Part shown: in pieces, positions 27,638 through 36,687 of the stretch | Layout of the letters: each line of letters opens with the position of its first letter | Numbering within the stretch: the stretch's first letter is position 1 | Source: Moorena sp. SIOASIH | GTDB taxonomy: Bacteria > Cyanobacteriota > Cyanobacteriia > Cyanobacteriales > Coleofasciculaceae | Assembly: GCF_010671925.1 (NCBI RefSeq) | Contig: NZ_JAAHIH010000003.1 | Span: 868,001 to 932,000, forward strand | Direction: 5' to 3' | DNA length: 64,000 nt | Program-made: the position numbers and the translations under genes | Notes under the pieces: model-generated | The model's input: the letters and a program-made list of their open reading frames with translations, nothing else | The model's database searches: none | What the model was told of the DNA's origin: nothing

Positions 27638-29125
27638 ATGACTACTGCTGCACCAGCTAAAACTCAATACGAAGCAATCATTGGTTTAGAAACCCATTGT
27701 CAGCTTAGTACCGAAACCAAGATTTTTTCTAACTCTTCCACAAAATTTGGTGCTACCCCTAATACCAATATTGACCCAATTTGTATGGGGATGCCAGGAG
27801 TGTTGCCGGTTCTGAATCAAAAGGTACTAGAGTATGCTGTCAAAGCGGGTTTAGCACTCAATTGCCAGATTGCTCCCTACAGCAAATTTGACCGGAAACA
27901 GTATTTTTATCCTGACCTACCCAAAAACTACCAGATTTCCCAATACGACTTGCCCATTGCTGAGCATGGCTCACTGGAAATTGAATTGTCCGATAATGAC
28001 GGTAATCCTATCCGTAAAAAGATTGGTATCACTCGCCTACACATGGAGGAAGATGCCGGGAAACTGGTTCATGCTGGTAGTGACCGACTGGCTGGTTCTA
28101 CCTACTCCCTAGTAGATTTCAACCGTGCTGGGGTACCTCTGATTGAAATAGTATCAGAGCCGGATCTGCGCTCTGGTCAAGAGGCAGCAGAATATGCTCA
28201 AGAGCTGCGTCGGATTGTACGCTACATCGGTGTCAGTGATGGCAACATGCAAGAAGGGTCCCTGCGTTGTGATGTCAATATATCTGTACGTCCTGTAGGT
28301 CAGAAGGAGTTTGGCACCAAAGTAGAAATCAAAAATATGAACTCCTTCAATGCTATCCAGAAAGCGATTGAGTACGAAATTGACCGGCAAATCGCAGCTG
28401 TGGAAGCTGGAAAATCGATTATTCAAGAAACTCGCCTTTGGGAAGAGGGTAGTCAACGCACGATTAGTATGCGGACTAAGGAAGGATCCAGCGATTACCG
28501 CTATTTTCCTGAACCTGACTTACCACCCATTGAAGTCTCAACGGAACAATTAGAGCAATGGCGCAGTGAGCTAGCAGAACTTCCGGCCCAGAAGCGGCAT
28601 CGTTATGAAAGTGAACTGGGACTTTCTGCCTATGATGCCCGGGTGTTGACGGATGATCGTCAAGTGGCAGAGTATTTTGAAACAACTGTTGCTGCTAATG
28701 CTAATCCTAAACAAGCTGCAAACTGGGTAATGGGAGATATTGCTGCTTATCTTAAGACTGAGAAACTGGCTATTACAGAGATTGCTCTCAAACCCGAGAC
28801 TCTGGCAGAACTGATCAACCTGATTGATAATGACACCATTAGTGGTAAGATTGCCAAGGAGATTTTGCCAGAATTACTCTCTAAAGGGGGTTCTGCTAGG
28901 GAACTGGTGGAACGTAAGGGTTTGATTAAGATCTCTGACCCGGATCAACTCTCAACCATTATTGATGAGGTACTGGCCGCCAATCCTAAGGAACTCGAAC
29001 AGTATCGCAATGGTAAGACCAAGCTGCAAGGTTTCTTTGTGGGACAGGTGATGAAGAAAACTAGCGGACGAGCTGATCCTAAGCTGACTAACCAAATTTT
29101 GGGCAAGAAGCTCAAGGGTGATTGA
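27638..29125 (+). CDS. gatB: Aspartyl/glutamyl-tRNA amidotransferase subunit B
   Basis: GatB is the kinase/amidotransferase subunit of GatCAB, which converts Glu-tRNA(Gln), and Asp-tRNA(Asn) in some organisms, to the amidated forms. The 495-residue length is normal. Landmarks are YEAIIGLETHCQLST, PICMGMPGVLPVLN, FDRKQYFYPDLPKNYQISQYD, IEIVSEPDLRS and NSFNAIQKAIEYEI. The C-terminal YqeY-like domain ends with VGQVMKKTSGRADPKLTNQIL. The start follows TTATAACATCC without a strong ribosome-binding site. It is a single gene with a terminator. Confidence 0.98.
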   Translation: MTTAAPAKTQYEAIIGLETHCQLSTETKIFSNSSTKFGATPNTNIDPICMGMPGVLPVLNQKVLEYAVKAGLALNCQIAPYSKFDRKQYFYPDLPKNYQISQYDLPIAEHGSLEIELSDNDGNPIRKKIGITRLHMEEDAGKLVHAGSDRLAGSTYSLVDFNRAGVPLIEIVSEPDLRSGQEAAEYAQELRRIVRYIGVSDGNMQEGSLRCDVNISVRPVGQKEFGTKVEIKNMNSFNAIQKAIEYEIDRQIAAVEAGKSIIQETRLWEEGSQRTISMRTKEGSSDYRYFPEPDLPPIEVSTEQLEQWRSELAELPAQKRHRYESELGLSAYDARVLTDDRQVAEYFETTVAANANPKQAANWVMGDIAAYLKTEKLAITEIALKPETLAELINLIDNDTISGKIAKEILPELLSKGGSARELVERKGLIKISDPDQLSTIIDEVLAANPKELEQYRNGKTKLQGFFVGQVMKKTSGRADPKLTNQILGKKLKGD

Positions 29126-29263
29126 GGCAACGGTCTTGCCAGGTGTTGCTGATCACTAAATCACTAATTACCAATCACAAATAACAAAGAAAAGGAGAGT
29201 CACTGACGTGACCCTCCCGATCATCAGGGTGCATCTACATATCAAAATATACATTATTTTGTA

Positions 29264-29287
29264 TGAGGGGTGTAACCCCTTTTTTTG
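29264..29287 (+). terminator. Rho-independent terminator of gatB
   Basis: GAGGGGTGTAACCCCTTTTTTT: a short GC stem plus T-run, 139 bp after the gatB stop. The AGGGTGCATCT motif of the nested repeat at 24.5 kb recurs just upstream at 29227. Confidence 0.8.
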
Positions 29288-29433
29288 TTTTTTTGTAAAG
29301 TTTTGAGGTTTTATACTAATTTGGGAAATTACAGCTACACATCAAGCTACAGATCAATACGCTTGGTGCGTAAGTCCAGAAGAGTTGATATAATCCCGGA
29401 TCGGGCATGAATTATGGTTGAAATGGAGGAATC

Positions 29434-30675
29434 ATGTCGGACTGGCAAGAGATTAGTGGTGGGATAACAGCTCCCAGGGGCTATCAGGCAGCAGGCATTA
29501 CCGCAGGTTTAAAACCGTCGGGTCAGCCAGACTTAGCGTTGATATTATCAGAGGTGGATGCGATCGCAGCTGGGGTGTTCACCACCAGTCATGTCCGGGC
29601 TGCTTGTGTAGATTATTGCCGTCAATGCTTACAATCTAAAGCTAGTGCTCGTGCTATTTTGTGTAATGCCGGACAAGCCAATGCAGCAACGGGTGAGCAG
29701 GGTTGGCAGGATGCTCTAGCTAGTGCTAAAGCTTTGGGTGAAGCACTCAATGTTTCACCTAATTCGATTTTGTTGGCATCGACGGGGGTGATTGGTCAAC
29801 GCATCAAGATGGATGCTCTATTGTCAGGCATTCCCCAATTGGTCGCACAAGCATCAGAAACTGGTTCCGATGCAGCAGCTGAAGCGATTATTACCACGGA
29901 TTTAGTCACTAAATCCATTGCTCTGGAAACCATGATTGATGACCGTCCGGTCAGGATAGGTGGTATTGCTAAGGGCTCTGGTATGATTCATCCCAACATG
30001 GCGACTATGCTAGCATTTGTAACTTGCGATGCTGCAGTTTCTACTTCCCTATGGCAACAGATGTTACAGCGGGCAGCGGATAAAAGTTTTAATCAAATTA
30101 CCGTAGATGGGGATACCAGCACCAATGACACTCTAATTGCCTTGGCTAATGGTCAGTCCCGAACATCAGCGATTACAGAAATCGGACCAGCAGCTCAGAA
30201 GTTGGAGGGGATGCTGACAGCAGTATGTCAGCATTTGGCAAAAGCGATCGCACGGGATGGAGAAGGGGCCACCTGCTTGATTGAAGTCCAAGTCACTGGT
30301 GCACCGGATGATAAAGGGGCTCGTCAAATTGCTAAGACCATTGTTGGGTCATCCTTGGTTAAGTCTGCTATCTTTGGACGAGACCCAAACTGGGGCAGAA
30401 TTGCCGCAGCCGCTGGCCGTGCAGGAGTACCGTTTGAGCAAGAAAACCTGCGGATTCAGTTAGGGGATGTCTTGCTGATGGAAAATGGTCAACCCTTAGG
30501 GTTTGACCGTCAACAGGCTAGTGATTATCTTAAGCAGGCTGCTGTTGGTGCTTATCTTAAAGAAGATACGGTTTTAATTCAGGTTAATGTGGGCAATGGT
30601 CATGGTGTTGGTCAGGCTTGGGGTTGTGATTTGAGTTATGACTATGTCAAGATTAATGCAGAATATACCACTTAA
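29434..30675 (+). CDS. argJ: Bifunctional ornithine acetyltransferase/N-acetylglutamate synthase
   Basis: ArgJ recycles the acetyl group from N-acetylornithine to glutamate in arginine synthesis. The 413-residue precursor self-cleaves at the conserved NMATMLAF motif (threonine becomes the nucleophile) to give alpha and beta chains. Other family markers are GGITAPRGYQAAGITAGLK, CNAGQANAATG, DGDTSTNDT and SAIFGRDPNWGRI. The start follows GGAGGAATC, an excellent ribosome-binding site. No other arginine gene is adjacent. Confidence 0.98.
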   Translation: MSDWQEISGGITAPRGYQAAGITAGLKPSGQPDLALILSEVDAIAAGVFTTSHVRAACVDYCRQCLQSKASARAILCNAGQANAATGEQGWQDALASAKALGEALNVSPNSILLASTGVIGQRIKMDALLSGIPQLVAQASETGSDAAAEAIITTDLVTKSIALETMIDDRPVRIGGIAKGSGMIHPNMATMLAFVTCDAAVSTSLWQQMLQRAADKSFNQITVDGDTSTNDTLIALANGQSRTSAITEIGPAAQKLEGMLTAVCQHLAKAIARDGEGATCLIEVQVTGAPDDKGARQIAKTIVGSSLVKSAIFGRDPNWGRIAAAAGRAGVPFEQENLRIQLGDVLLMENGQPLGFDRQQASDYLKQAAVGAYLKEDTVLIQVNVGNGHGVGQAWGCDLSYDYVKINAEYTT

Positions 30676-30727
30676 TTAGCCTTGTCGCCAAAGATGTCTT
30701 AGACAATAACAAACCATAACAAATCCT

Positions 30728-30812
30728 TATAGCAAAGGGAACAGGGAACAGGGAACAGGGAACAGGGAACAAAAATTCTCACAATTCCTACACGTATCCC
30801 TATAATAATCAA
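30728..30812. repeat. GGGAACA heptamer run (partial miniature element)
   Basis: About five copies of GGGAACA follow TATAGCAAA, and the segment ends with TCCCTATAATA. It looks like a shortened relative of the heptamer-cored elements. Confidence 0.6.
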
Positions 30813-30853
30813 TTAATCAACCTAGTTATGCTTAATTGGTTATTTGTTATTGG

Positions 30854-31705
30854 TTATTGTTTATTAAGTGACCAATCATAGTTCAGATATTTTATCTTGT
30901 AATTCCCCTGTTCAAGATACTCCTGATCCTCTGAACTAAGGTAGTCACTGATAAAGTTTAACACCGCCCGTTGATTGGCGTTACCAGTAAATTTGTCATC
31001 GACACCATAGGTTTTTTTCCAATCTTCCCCAAACCACTTAAAGATGGAAGAAAGATATACGCTACCTTCTTGACGATCAATACGAAAGCCATGGGGACTA
31101 ACTATAAATTTCTGTGTCTGGTCATCCAGTTGCTTATCGAGTTTTTCCCCAGTATAAGGTTCGTTTCTTAAGGGAGGACAACTGATAGCGGCGCAAACTA
31201 AAGCCATATGAATTCGGGGCTCGTTGAATTGCGTTCGCAGTGTCTTGTGTTCGATATTATCTAAGGTTTTAGATTCTCCAGCAATGTTGAATTCGCGTCC
31301 TTTCCAGACTCCTTTAATGTCCCGAATACTCTTTTTGAGAGGGTTTTGGTCAATAATTGATTCTAGAGTAAAGGAGTTGTAAGCATTTATCAAGAAAGCA
31401 ATCTTTTCCGCTTCATCCCAAGACTGATAGGTGCTAGTATCAACAGCACCTAAGGAGGCATTAAACCTCTCCAGCTGCTCTGGTTTTTTCTGCAATTCTT
31501 GGTAATTAACTAGCGCTTTATTGTTGACATGGGTTTTTAGGACAGTAGCATAGTCGTAATAATTCAATAAAGTCGTGTCAGTACCTCTATTTACTTGTAC
31601 TTGAGAATCTTTTGCTGGTGCTTGATTTATCGGTACGGAAAGTGTACAACTTGTCAGAATAATCAGGGTTGGAAGTAGGGTTAGTAATCTCTTGGATGTA
31701 TTCAT
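30854..31705 (-). CDS. DUF547 lipoprotein
   Basis: A 283-residue predicted lipoprotein: the signal peptide ends in the lipobox LTSC at residues 17-20, so it should be processed by the Lgt encoded at 6494 and anchored in a membrane. The DUF547 domain is recognised by AFLINAYNSFTLESIID, IHMALVCAAISCPPLRNEPYTG, with conserved histidine and cysteines, and VYLSSIFKWFGEDW. DUF547 function is unknown, although the pattern resembles a papain/glutathionylspermidine-like fold. It begins about 280 bp upstream of a glycosyltransferase, across repeats. Confidence 0.9.
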   Translation of the reverse strand: MNTSKRLLTLLPTLIILTSCTLSVPINQAPAKDSQVQVNRGTDTTLLNYYDYATVLKTHVNNKALVNYQELQKKPEQLERFNASLGAVDTSTYQSWDEAEKIAFLINAYNSFTLESIIDQNPLKKSIRDIKGVWKGREFNIAGESKTLDNIEHKTLRTQFNEPRIHMALVCAAISCPPLRNEPYTGEKLDKQLDDQTQKFIVSPHGFRIDRQEGSVYLSSIFKWFGEDWKKTYGVDDKFTGNANQRAVLNFISDYLSSEDQEYLEQGNYKIKYLNYDWSLNKQ

Positions 31706-31739
31706 AGTAGTTCAGATGACTTAGCCGATAAGATGCTTG

Positions 31740-31960
31740 ACCTGTAAGCATTCAGCCGTCAGCCGTCAGCTAATGTAACAGAGATTAAAGCAATGCTTAC
31801 CTGTTTTATTCAAAAGATGTAACTCAGATTAAAGCAATGCTTACCTGTTTTATTCAAAAGCTGATAGCGTAGCGTGTGCGTAGCACTAATCGCTGTTCGC
31901 TGATAGCTGTTCGCGTAGCGTGCGCGTAGCGCTAATCGCTGTTCGCTGATAGCTTACCTT
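31740..31960. repeat. GTAGCGT/GCTGATAGC repeat cluster
   Basis: A 54 bp direct repeat containing GCAATGCTTACCTGTTTTAT is followed by blocks such as GCGTAGCGTGTGCGTAGC and TAATCGCTGTTCGCTGATAGC. It is the same vocabulary as 3800-3970. No gene was seen. Confidence 0.7.
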
Positions 31961-31987
31961 GACCTAGGCAATTTTGATTAAACCTAA

Positions 31988-33547
31988 TCAATCTGAGTTT
32001 TGGTTGAGAGCAACATTAGGATTATGGTAATGGGTCCAAAACCAACCCAAAATAAACGGTAACCATAACCACCATCGCTCCTGAGGAGTTAGATACCAGC
32101 TGTAGTTACCTAAAGCCATGCGATGCTGAAGTACAAAGTAAACAAAAGCAGAGATACTGACTAAACGTACTCCCAGATTCCGAGAAGGAACAGCAAAAGG
32201 AATTATCCAAGTGAAGTACCAAGCATGGATAATCGGAGATAGGATTAGCAGGCAAAAAAAGTACCACTCCGTGAATTGTTGGAAATTGCGCGATCGCAAA
32301 ATTAGCCAACTTACCGTTAAGCCTAGGGGAAAAGCATAAATCCAATTAACCCAGCGAGAGGGTTCCCAATATTCGCTAACAATATAAGGAATCAATTCCG
32401 CACTGCGACCATGGGATACAAACACTGATCCAGTAGGAATCAAAGGACATTCTCCACTAGAGCAAAATTGGAGAGCAGTGATGCCAAAAGGTAAGAAACC
32501 GCACAATAACACTACTATTGCTAGTTTTACCCCTACTTTTCGGAAAGCTTGCCAGGTTATAAACCCTAAAATTGGCAAAGACATCCACTTCACTGCCATA
32601 CTAATTCCTACCAGCAAAGCTGAAGCAATCCAGTGCCACCAGGTCAGGGAGTGATTCGATGAAGACATCAAGGGGTCAGTAAATGAGGAGTATTCTGCTA
32701 CTGTCCCACTGTCCAACTTTTCCTCTATTTCTTTTATTTCTGTCTGCCTTAAACTCTCTGTTTTTTGGTCAAAGACTAACCAAGCTGCAACTAGGGGTAA
32801 AATAAACCAACTGTCGTAATGAGCACCACCAGCAAAGGAGTAAATTACCAAAGGATTCCAGGCATAGAAGATTGCCTGTTGATAACCAAATCGACGACTG
32901 AGTAACCAACAGATTAATAAGTCAGCTAAGATAAATGCAATTTTGAACAACCAAACCTTAAGCTCAATCAGCGCTAAAATCCGAAAACCTAATTGCGCTA
33001 CTGGTGGATAGATAGCAGAAACAGTAGGATGATTGATTAGTGACCACCATTCCGTATGGTAGGGAATCAGTTCAGTAGCATTAGGCGGCAAATGGTATGG
33101 ACTAAACCCTAACGTTTGAATATACCCTTCCCATAGATAGCGCCATACATCATCTCCAGGATACATTGGTAGCAACAGCAGCCTGCTTAGGATGGTAGTA
33201 CTCCAAAAATTTAGTCCTGAGTGGTAACTTTTGAGTTTTCGGAAGTACTTGATACTAATAGATTTAGTAAATCCTTTGTAGACTCCTTGCCAAAATTTTG
33301 TATTGATACTGTTGTTGTTAATGTTGATTGTCTGTTGGTAAATCTCAAGTTTCCTGTTGTCAACTTTCGCAGGATATCTAGTATAGACGCTTAATCCCCA
33401 AGACAAGAGAAAACCTAAGCTGATCACACTGATACCTAACCAAAATCGAGGCACAGCTCCCACCTCTCGGAAATCCCCATGAGGCACAATCAAGATACAA
33501 CCTAACAACAGGAGTAGAGAACTAAGCCATATATATAGCGTTTTCAT
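31988..33547 (-). CDS. Multi-pass membrane glycosyltransferase (GT-C, DUF2029/GT87-like)
   Basis: The 519-residue protein has about ten hydrophobic segments. A luminal loop near residues 130-170 (LPMYPGDDVWRYLWEGYIQTLGFSPYHLPP) carries the D-D pair and WEG motif typical of polyprenyl-phosphate-sugar-dependent GT-C mannosyltransferases, and HYDSWFILPL is also characteristic. It overlaps no neighbour and is 13 bp from the end of the GT2 gene. The pair therefore probably makes and uses a lipid-linked sugar: the GT2 charges polyprenyl phosphate and this enzyme transfers the sugar across the membrane. The acceptor is unknown. Confidence 0.82.
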   Translation of the reverse strand: MKTLYIWLSSLLLLLGCILIVPHGDFREVGAVPRFWLGISVISLGFLLSWGLSVYTRYPAKVDNRKLEIYQQTININNNSINTKFWQGVYKGFTKSISIKYFRKLKSYHSGLNFWSTTILSRLLLLPMYPGDDVWRYLWEGYIQTLGFSPYHLPPNATELIPYHTEWWSLINHPTVSAIYPPVAQLGFRILALIELKVWLFKIAFILADLLICWLLSRRFGYQQAIFYAWNPLVIYSFAGGAHYDSWFILPLVAAWLVFDQKTESLRQTEIKEIEEKLDSGTVAEYSSFTDPLMSSSNHSLTWWHWIASALLVGISMAVKWMSLPILGFITWQAFRKVGVKLAIVVLLCGFLPFGITALQFCSSGECPLIPTGSVFVSHGRSAELIPYIVSEYWEPSRWVNWIYAFPLGLTVSWLILRSRNFQQFTEWYFFCLLILSPIIHAWYFTWIIPFAVPSRNLGVRLVSISAFVYFVLQHRMALGNYSWYLTPQERWWLWLPFILGWFWTHYHNPNVALNQNSD

Positions 33548-33560
33548 TTGAGATGTGAAA

Positions 33561-34325
33561 CTAGGATTGATCGAAATTCCCTATTCCTTCTTCAACACTT
33601 CTACCGATTGTTCCATCTGCCTGGCTTAGCTTAATGCGACGTAGATATAGACGACCTAAAGTCATCAAAATTATTGTTCCTGCTTGGACACTACCAGAAA
33701 GGGTACCAGATATTTTCGAGCGTCCCCCTTGTCGGCGACGGTAACCAACAGGAATTTCACAGATTCGCAAACCACATTCGATCGCACGGGCTTGCATTTC
33801 TACTGTCCAGCCAAACCCTCTATCTTGCATTTGGATTGCATCCAAAGCTGAACGGCGAATTAGGCGCAATGGTCCTAAATCCTGATACCAGTGTCCCCAA
33901 CCCCAACCGATCAGGAAGGTAGCCAGCCAGTTGCCAAAATTTTGCACTGGGGTCATCGCCTTACGTCCATCTACTGTGGCGCGGCGGTTACCTAAAATTA
34001 GGTCATACTTATGCTTAGCAGCTAGAAACTGGGGTAAATAACTTAAGTCATCACTTCCATCCCCATCACAGAATAATATCCAATTAATATCTCGGTCTAG
34101 TTGCTGCAATCCCCGCCAACAGGCTCGACCGTAACCAGGAATAGGCTCACAGATTACCTCTGCACCGGCTTCTTTTGCTTTAAAAATACTGTTGTCCGTG
34201 CTGCCATTATCGACTACCCGAATATTGTTCAAATTATAGGATTGAAGAGACTTAATCACCCCAGTGATAGTGGTTTCTTCATTGAGAACAGGGATAATTA
34301 CTAAGATATTGTGGTTATTAGTCAT
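33561..34325 (-). CDS. Family 2 glycosyltransferase, polyprenyl/dolichol-phosphate sugar synthase-like
   Basis: A GT2 enzyme with LVIIPVLNEETTITGVI, VVDNGSTDNS and a D-x-D region LFCDGDGSDDL, followed by YRRRQGGRSKISGTLSG, typical of DPM/DPG synthase-like enzymes that load a sugar onto a polyprenyl phosphate. ATG 34325 (MTNNHN) is used. The longer open frame to 34475 would read 50 residues out of the adjacent repeat element (PCSLLPVPCSLLP) and is rejected. It is co-directional with the GT-C gene 13 bp downstream. Confidence 0.9.
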   Translation of the reverse strand: MTNNHNILVIIPVLNEETTITGVIKSLQSYNLNNIRVVDNGSTDNSIFKAKEAGAEVICEPIPGYGRACWRGLQQLDRDINWILFCDGDGSDDLSYLPQFLAAKHKYDLILGNRRATVDGRKAMTPVQNFGNWLATFLIGWGWGHWYQDLGPLRLIRRSALDAIQMQDRGFGWTVEMQARAIECGLRICEIPVGYRRRQGGRSKISGTLSGSVQAGTIILMTLGRLYLRRIKLSQADGTIGRSVEEGIGNFDQS

Positions 34326-34327
34326 GG

Positions 34328-34530
34328 TTATAGCGGTTTTAATTGGGTCAGGTACAAATCTTTGGGTTTTAGGGAGTAGGGAGCAGGGAACAGGGAGCAG
34401 GGAACAGGGAACAGGGAACAGGGAACAGCGATGCAGCGCGGTCTTGGGGGTTTCCCCCATGAGCGACTGCATCAAGACGGGAACAGGGAAAAAATCATGT
34501 TTACCTAATCAGGATAGAAACCGCTATATT
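34328..34530. repeat. Heptamer-cored miniature inverted-repeat element (copy C) with an internal hairpin insertion
   Basis: The termini are TATAGCGGTTTTAATT with AGGTACAAA, and TTTACCTAATC with GAAACCGCTATA. The core is a run of GGGAACA/GGGAGCA heptamers at 34378-34428. It is interrupted from about 34429 by a second repeat with a GGGGG-TTT-CCCCC hairpin and GACTGCATC arm, related to the block at 7559-7595. Confidence 0.75.
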
Positions 34531-34581
34531 AGTCATGAGTTATTGCAGTTTTCAATTGGGTTAATTTTCTGGTCTATAACG

Positions 34582-35601
34582 TTATTTACCAAAGTAAGCT
34601 GCATACACAAAGGCAAAAGCAGTAGAACTGGGGATGGGAGTGCCATCGAATTCTTCTACTAATACAGTTTGGAGTTGGCTATCCCAACGTGCTCTAATTG
34701 GACGACCATTGAATTCTACAACTTTTTCGCCGACTTTTTTTAATTGATCATGGACAAATTGATAGCTAGCCCCAGAGAATTGGTTTTTAGGGGTTTGTTG
34801 ATCTGCTTCCCAGACATAGCTAACGATAGCTTTGGGATGGAGGGTAAGTCGTTGTTGATTCCTGACTGGGAAAATAATTTGCTTATCGGTATAGTAGCTA
34901 CCATAGGGATAGCTGAAGTAAGCCCGGTTATGACCTGTGTCAGTGGAGATAATTTTACTGTTGGGATACTTGCTTAACCAAGCGCCAAGAGTAGTTTTGA
35001 TAGCGGGAATTGTTTTAAGACTACGATTGACTTTAGCACCAATAATACCCATCGCCCAAGGTTGGGAGTAAAGGGTATCATCGGCACGGTCATACATCAC
35101 TAGGCAACTTTGATAAAGTTTGCCTGAAACACCGTAGGTTGTACTGCTGCGATTAAAAGCAACTATAGTATCACAAAGGGGACAATAGGATACACTAACA
35201 TTAACTCCACCAACTGTGTCATTCACCAATTCATGCCAATTCATGATCCCGAAAGGATAGGCTTTGGCTTCTCCATTAACTACCACACCAATCACAGTTT
35301 CTGTTTTAGAAAATGGTGTGGTTTGAGCGGTATCAAACTTAGGATTATCGATACTAGGAATACCGTCTTTTGGGGGACCACCATTGAGGAGTTCCGTTAA
35401 ATTAATGCGAGTGAATTTGGCTGGATTAAGGTTTTGTTTTTGGAGGTCAGTGATTTCTTGATCTTGGTTGTGGAGATAGGCAGTAAGATGGAAGTAACGG
35501 AGTTTGAAATTATCCCAGCTACCGGCTTGTACGACTAGTGCCATCAAACACAGCCCCACGAAGGAAGTAGTGCTGAGGGCTATTTTAAGTAATTTATTCA
35601 T
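34582..35601 (-). CDS. DUF3179 domain protein, exported
   Basis: This 339-residue protein starts with a signal peptide or membrane anchor (LLKIALSTTSFVGLCLMALVVQA). The DUF3179 domain follows, recognised by IPSIDNPKF, VVVNGEAKAYPFGIMNWHELVNDTVGG and SYCPLCDTIVAFNR with its conserved C-x-x-C, then SGKLYQSCLVMYDR. The function of DUF3179 is not established; the CPLC motif suggests metal or thiol chemistry. I use ATG 35601 (MNKLLK), preceded by GGAAAGC, rather than the frame start at 35640. Confidence 0.88.
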   Translation of the reverse strand: MNKLLKIALSTTSFVGLCLMALVVQAGSWDNFKLRYFHLTAYLHNQDQEITDLQKQNLNPAKFTRINLTELLNGGPPKDGIPSIDNPKFDTAQTTPFSKTETVIGVVVNGEAKAYPFGIMNWHELVNDTVGGVNVSVSYCPLCDTIVAFNRSSTTYGVSGKLYQSCLVMYDRADDTLYSQPWAMGIIGAKVNRSLKTIPAIKTTLGAWLSKYPNSKIISTDTGHNRAYFSYPYGSYYTDKQIIFPVRNQQRLTLHPKAIVSYVWEADQQTPKNQFSGASYQFVHDQLKKVGEKVVEFNGRPIRARWDSQLQTVLVEEFDGTPIPSSTAFAFVYAAYFGK

Positions 35602-35654
35602 AATCGTGCTTTCCTTGCGTAGATGCCACTGCGAACCCAATGAGTGCGAGCCAG

Positions 35655-35812
35655 TGGGTGGTGCTTTACGGGGCGGGCTGTCCCAGGTGCTCAGAGCCGG
35701 AAAATCATAGGCTTTCCGTGGGTGGTGCGTTACGGGACGGGCTGTCCCAGGCGCTCAGAGGCGGAAAATCATAGGCTTTCCGTCCCTAACGCACCCTACG
35801 CACCTGGCACCC
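35655..35812. repeat. Tandem GGTGCGTTACGGGACGGGC repeat
   Basis: A unit of about 71 bp occurs twice in direct orientation. Its shared parts include GGGCTGTCCCAGG, GGAAAATCATAGGCTTTCCG and GGGTGGTGC. The block ends with CCGTCCCTAACGCACCCTAC, the inverted arm of the family at 24626 and 40711. Confidence 0.75.
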
Positions 35813-36002
35813 TACGCAACTGCCCAACCCCAGCATCAGAGGCTGTGGCTGGAATCCCTAACCTTAGGGTGAGGGGATAACATGAAACCAAGGTGAGTGA
35901 TATCTGAGAATTTGATGAAGGATTGATGGCTATAGCATTTTAAAATCGATCATCAAACTCAATGGTGATTAAAGTCCCAAACCGCTACATGAGATTTATC
36001 CC

Positions 36003-36197
36003 CTATGATTCCTCATCGATCCGATTACCGACATCGAAAATAATTATAAATTGCGCATCCGGCATTAATCGTTTCAGAGCCACTAAATGTCCCTCCGCAT
36101 CCGATCGATTGCGAAAGCGAGCAACAACAACTCGCTGCATTTGTGGTAACAACCGAATGACCACCCACGGATGAAGGCGTTCAGAATACGTCATCAT
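36003..36197 (-). CDS. Small conserved protein, paralogue of the 26715 gene
   Basis: A 64-residue protein, HPWVVIRLLPQMQRVVVARFRNRSDAEGHLVALKRLMPDAQFIIIFD, aligning along its length with the 71-residue protein at 26715. A good AAGGAGATAG ribosome-binding site precedes the start on the minus strand. No function is known. The following 36198-36520 has no other gene and holds an AAGCTTAGAATGTGTTT inverted repeat near 36400. Confidence 0.7.
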   Translation of the reverse strand: MMTYSERLHPWVVIRLLPQMQRVVVARFRNRSDAEGHLVALKRLMPDAQFIIIFDVGNRIDEES

Positions 36198-36520
36198 TAA
36201 ACTATCTCCTTGTGATAGGAGAGCCAGAGCTAGCCCGTAGGTATTGGACTCTCCCCGGGCTAGCTCTTGACTCTGGGCGTCTCAGCGCCCACCCTTATAC
36301 TATAGCAAAAAAAATATCATATTATAACATATTTTGCAAATTTTTGTAACAAATTTTTTGAGGGAGTCGGGAGCAGGGACTTTTGAGCAGGTAAAAGAAA
36401 CACATTCTAAGCAAAGCTTAGAATGTGTTTTATAATCTCCCCTGTTTCCTATTCCCTCTTCCCTGTGCTCTAGCAATTTTTAAAAATAATGCTATATTTG
36501 AATTAGGCAAGAAAGGTTAA

Positions 36521-36685
36521 TATAGCAATTATCAGGTGCATGAGGTACACAAGATTTTTTTCCACTTCCCCTTTCCCCGCGCCCGGGTTTATTACTCCCC
36601 AATCTCTCCCCCCTACTCCCTACTCCCTACTCCCTACTCCCTAAAATCAAGAAATTTGTACCTCACCGAATTGATAAATTCTATA
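36521..36685. repeat. Heptamer-cored miniature inverted-repeat element (copy D)
   Basis: Left end TATAGCAATTATCAGG with GAGGTACAC; right end TTTGTACCTCACCGAATTGA with TTCTATA. The core is CCCTACT heptamers at about 36613-36642. It directly abuts the start of the IS630-type fragment. Confidence 0.7.
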
Positions 36686-36687
36686 GT

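Noticed and set aside
34326..34475. N-terminal 50-residue extension of the family 2 glycosyltransferase
   Set aside because: It is translated heptamer repeat (PCSLLPVPCSLLP) from a miniature element. The conserved domain starts right at ATG 34325.
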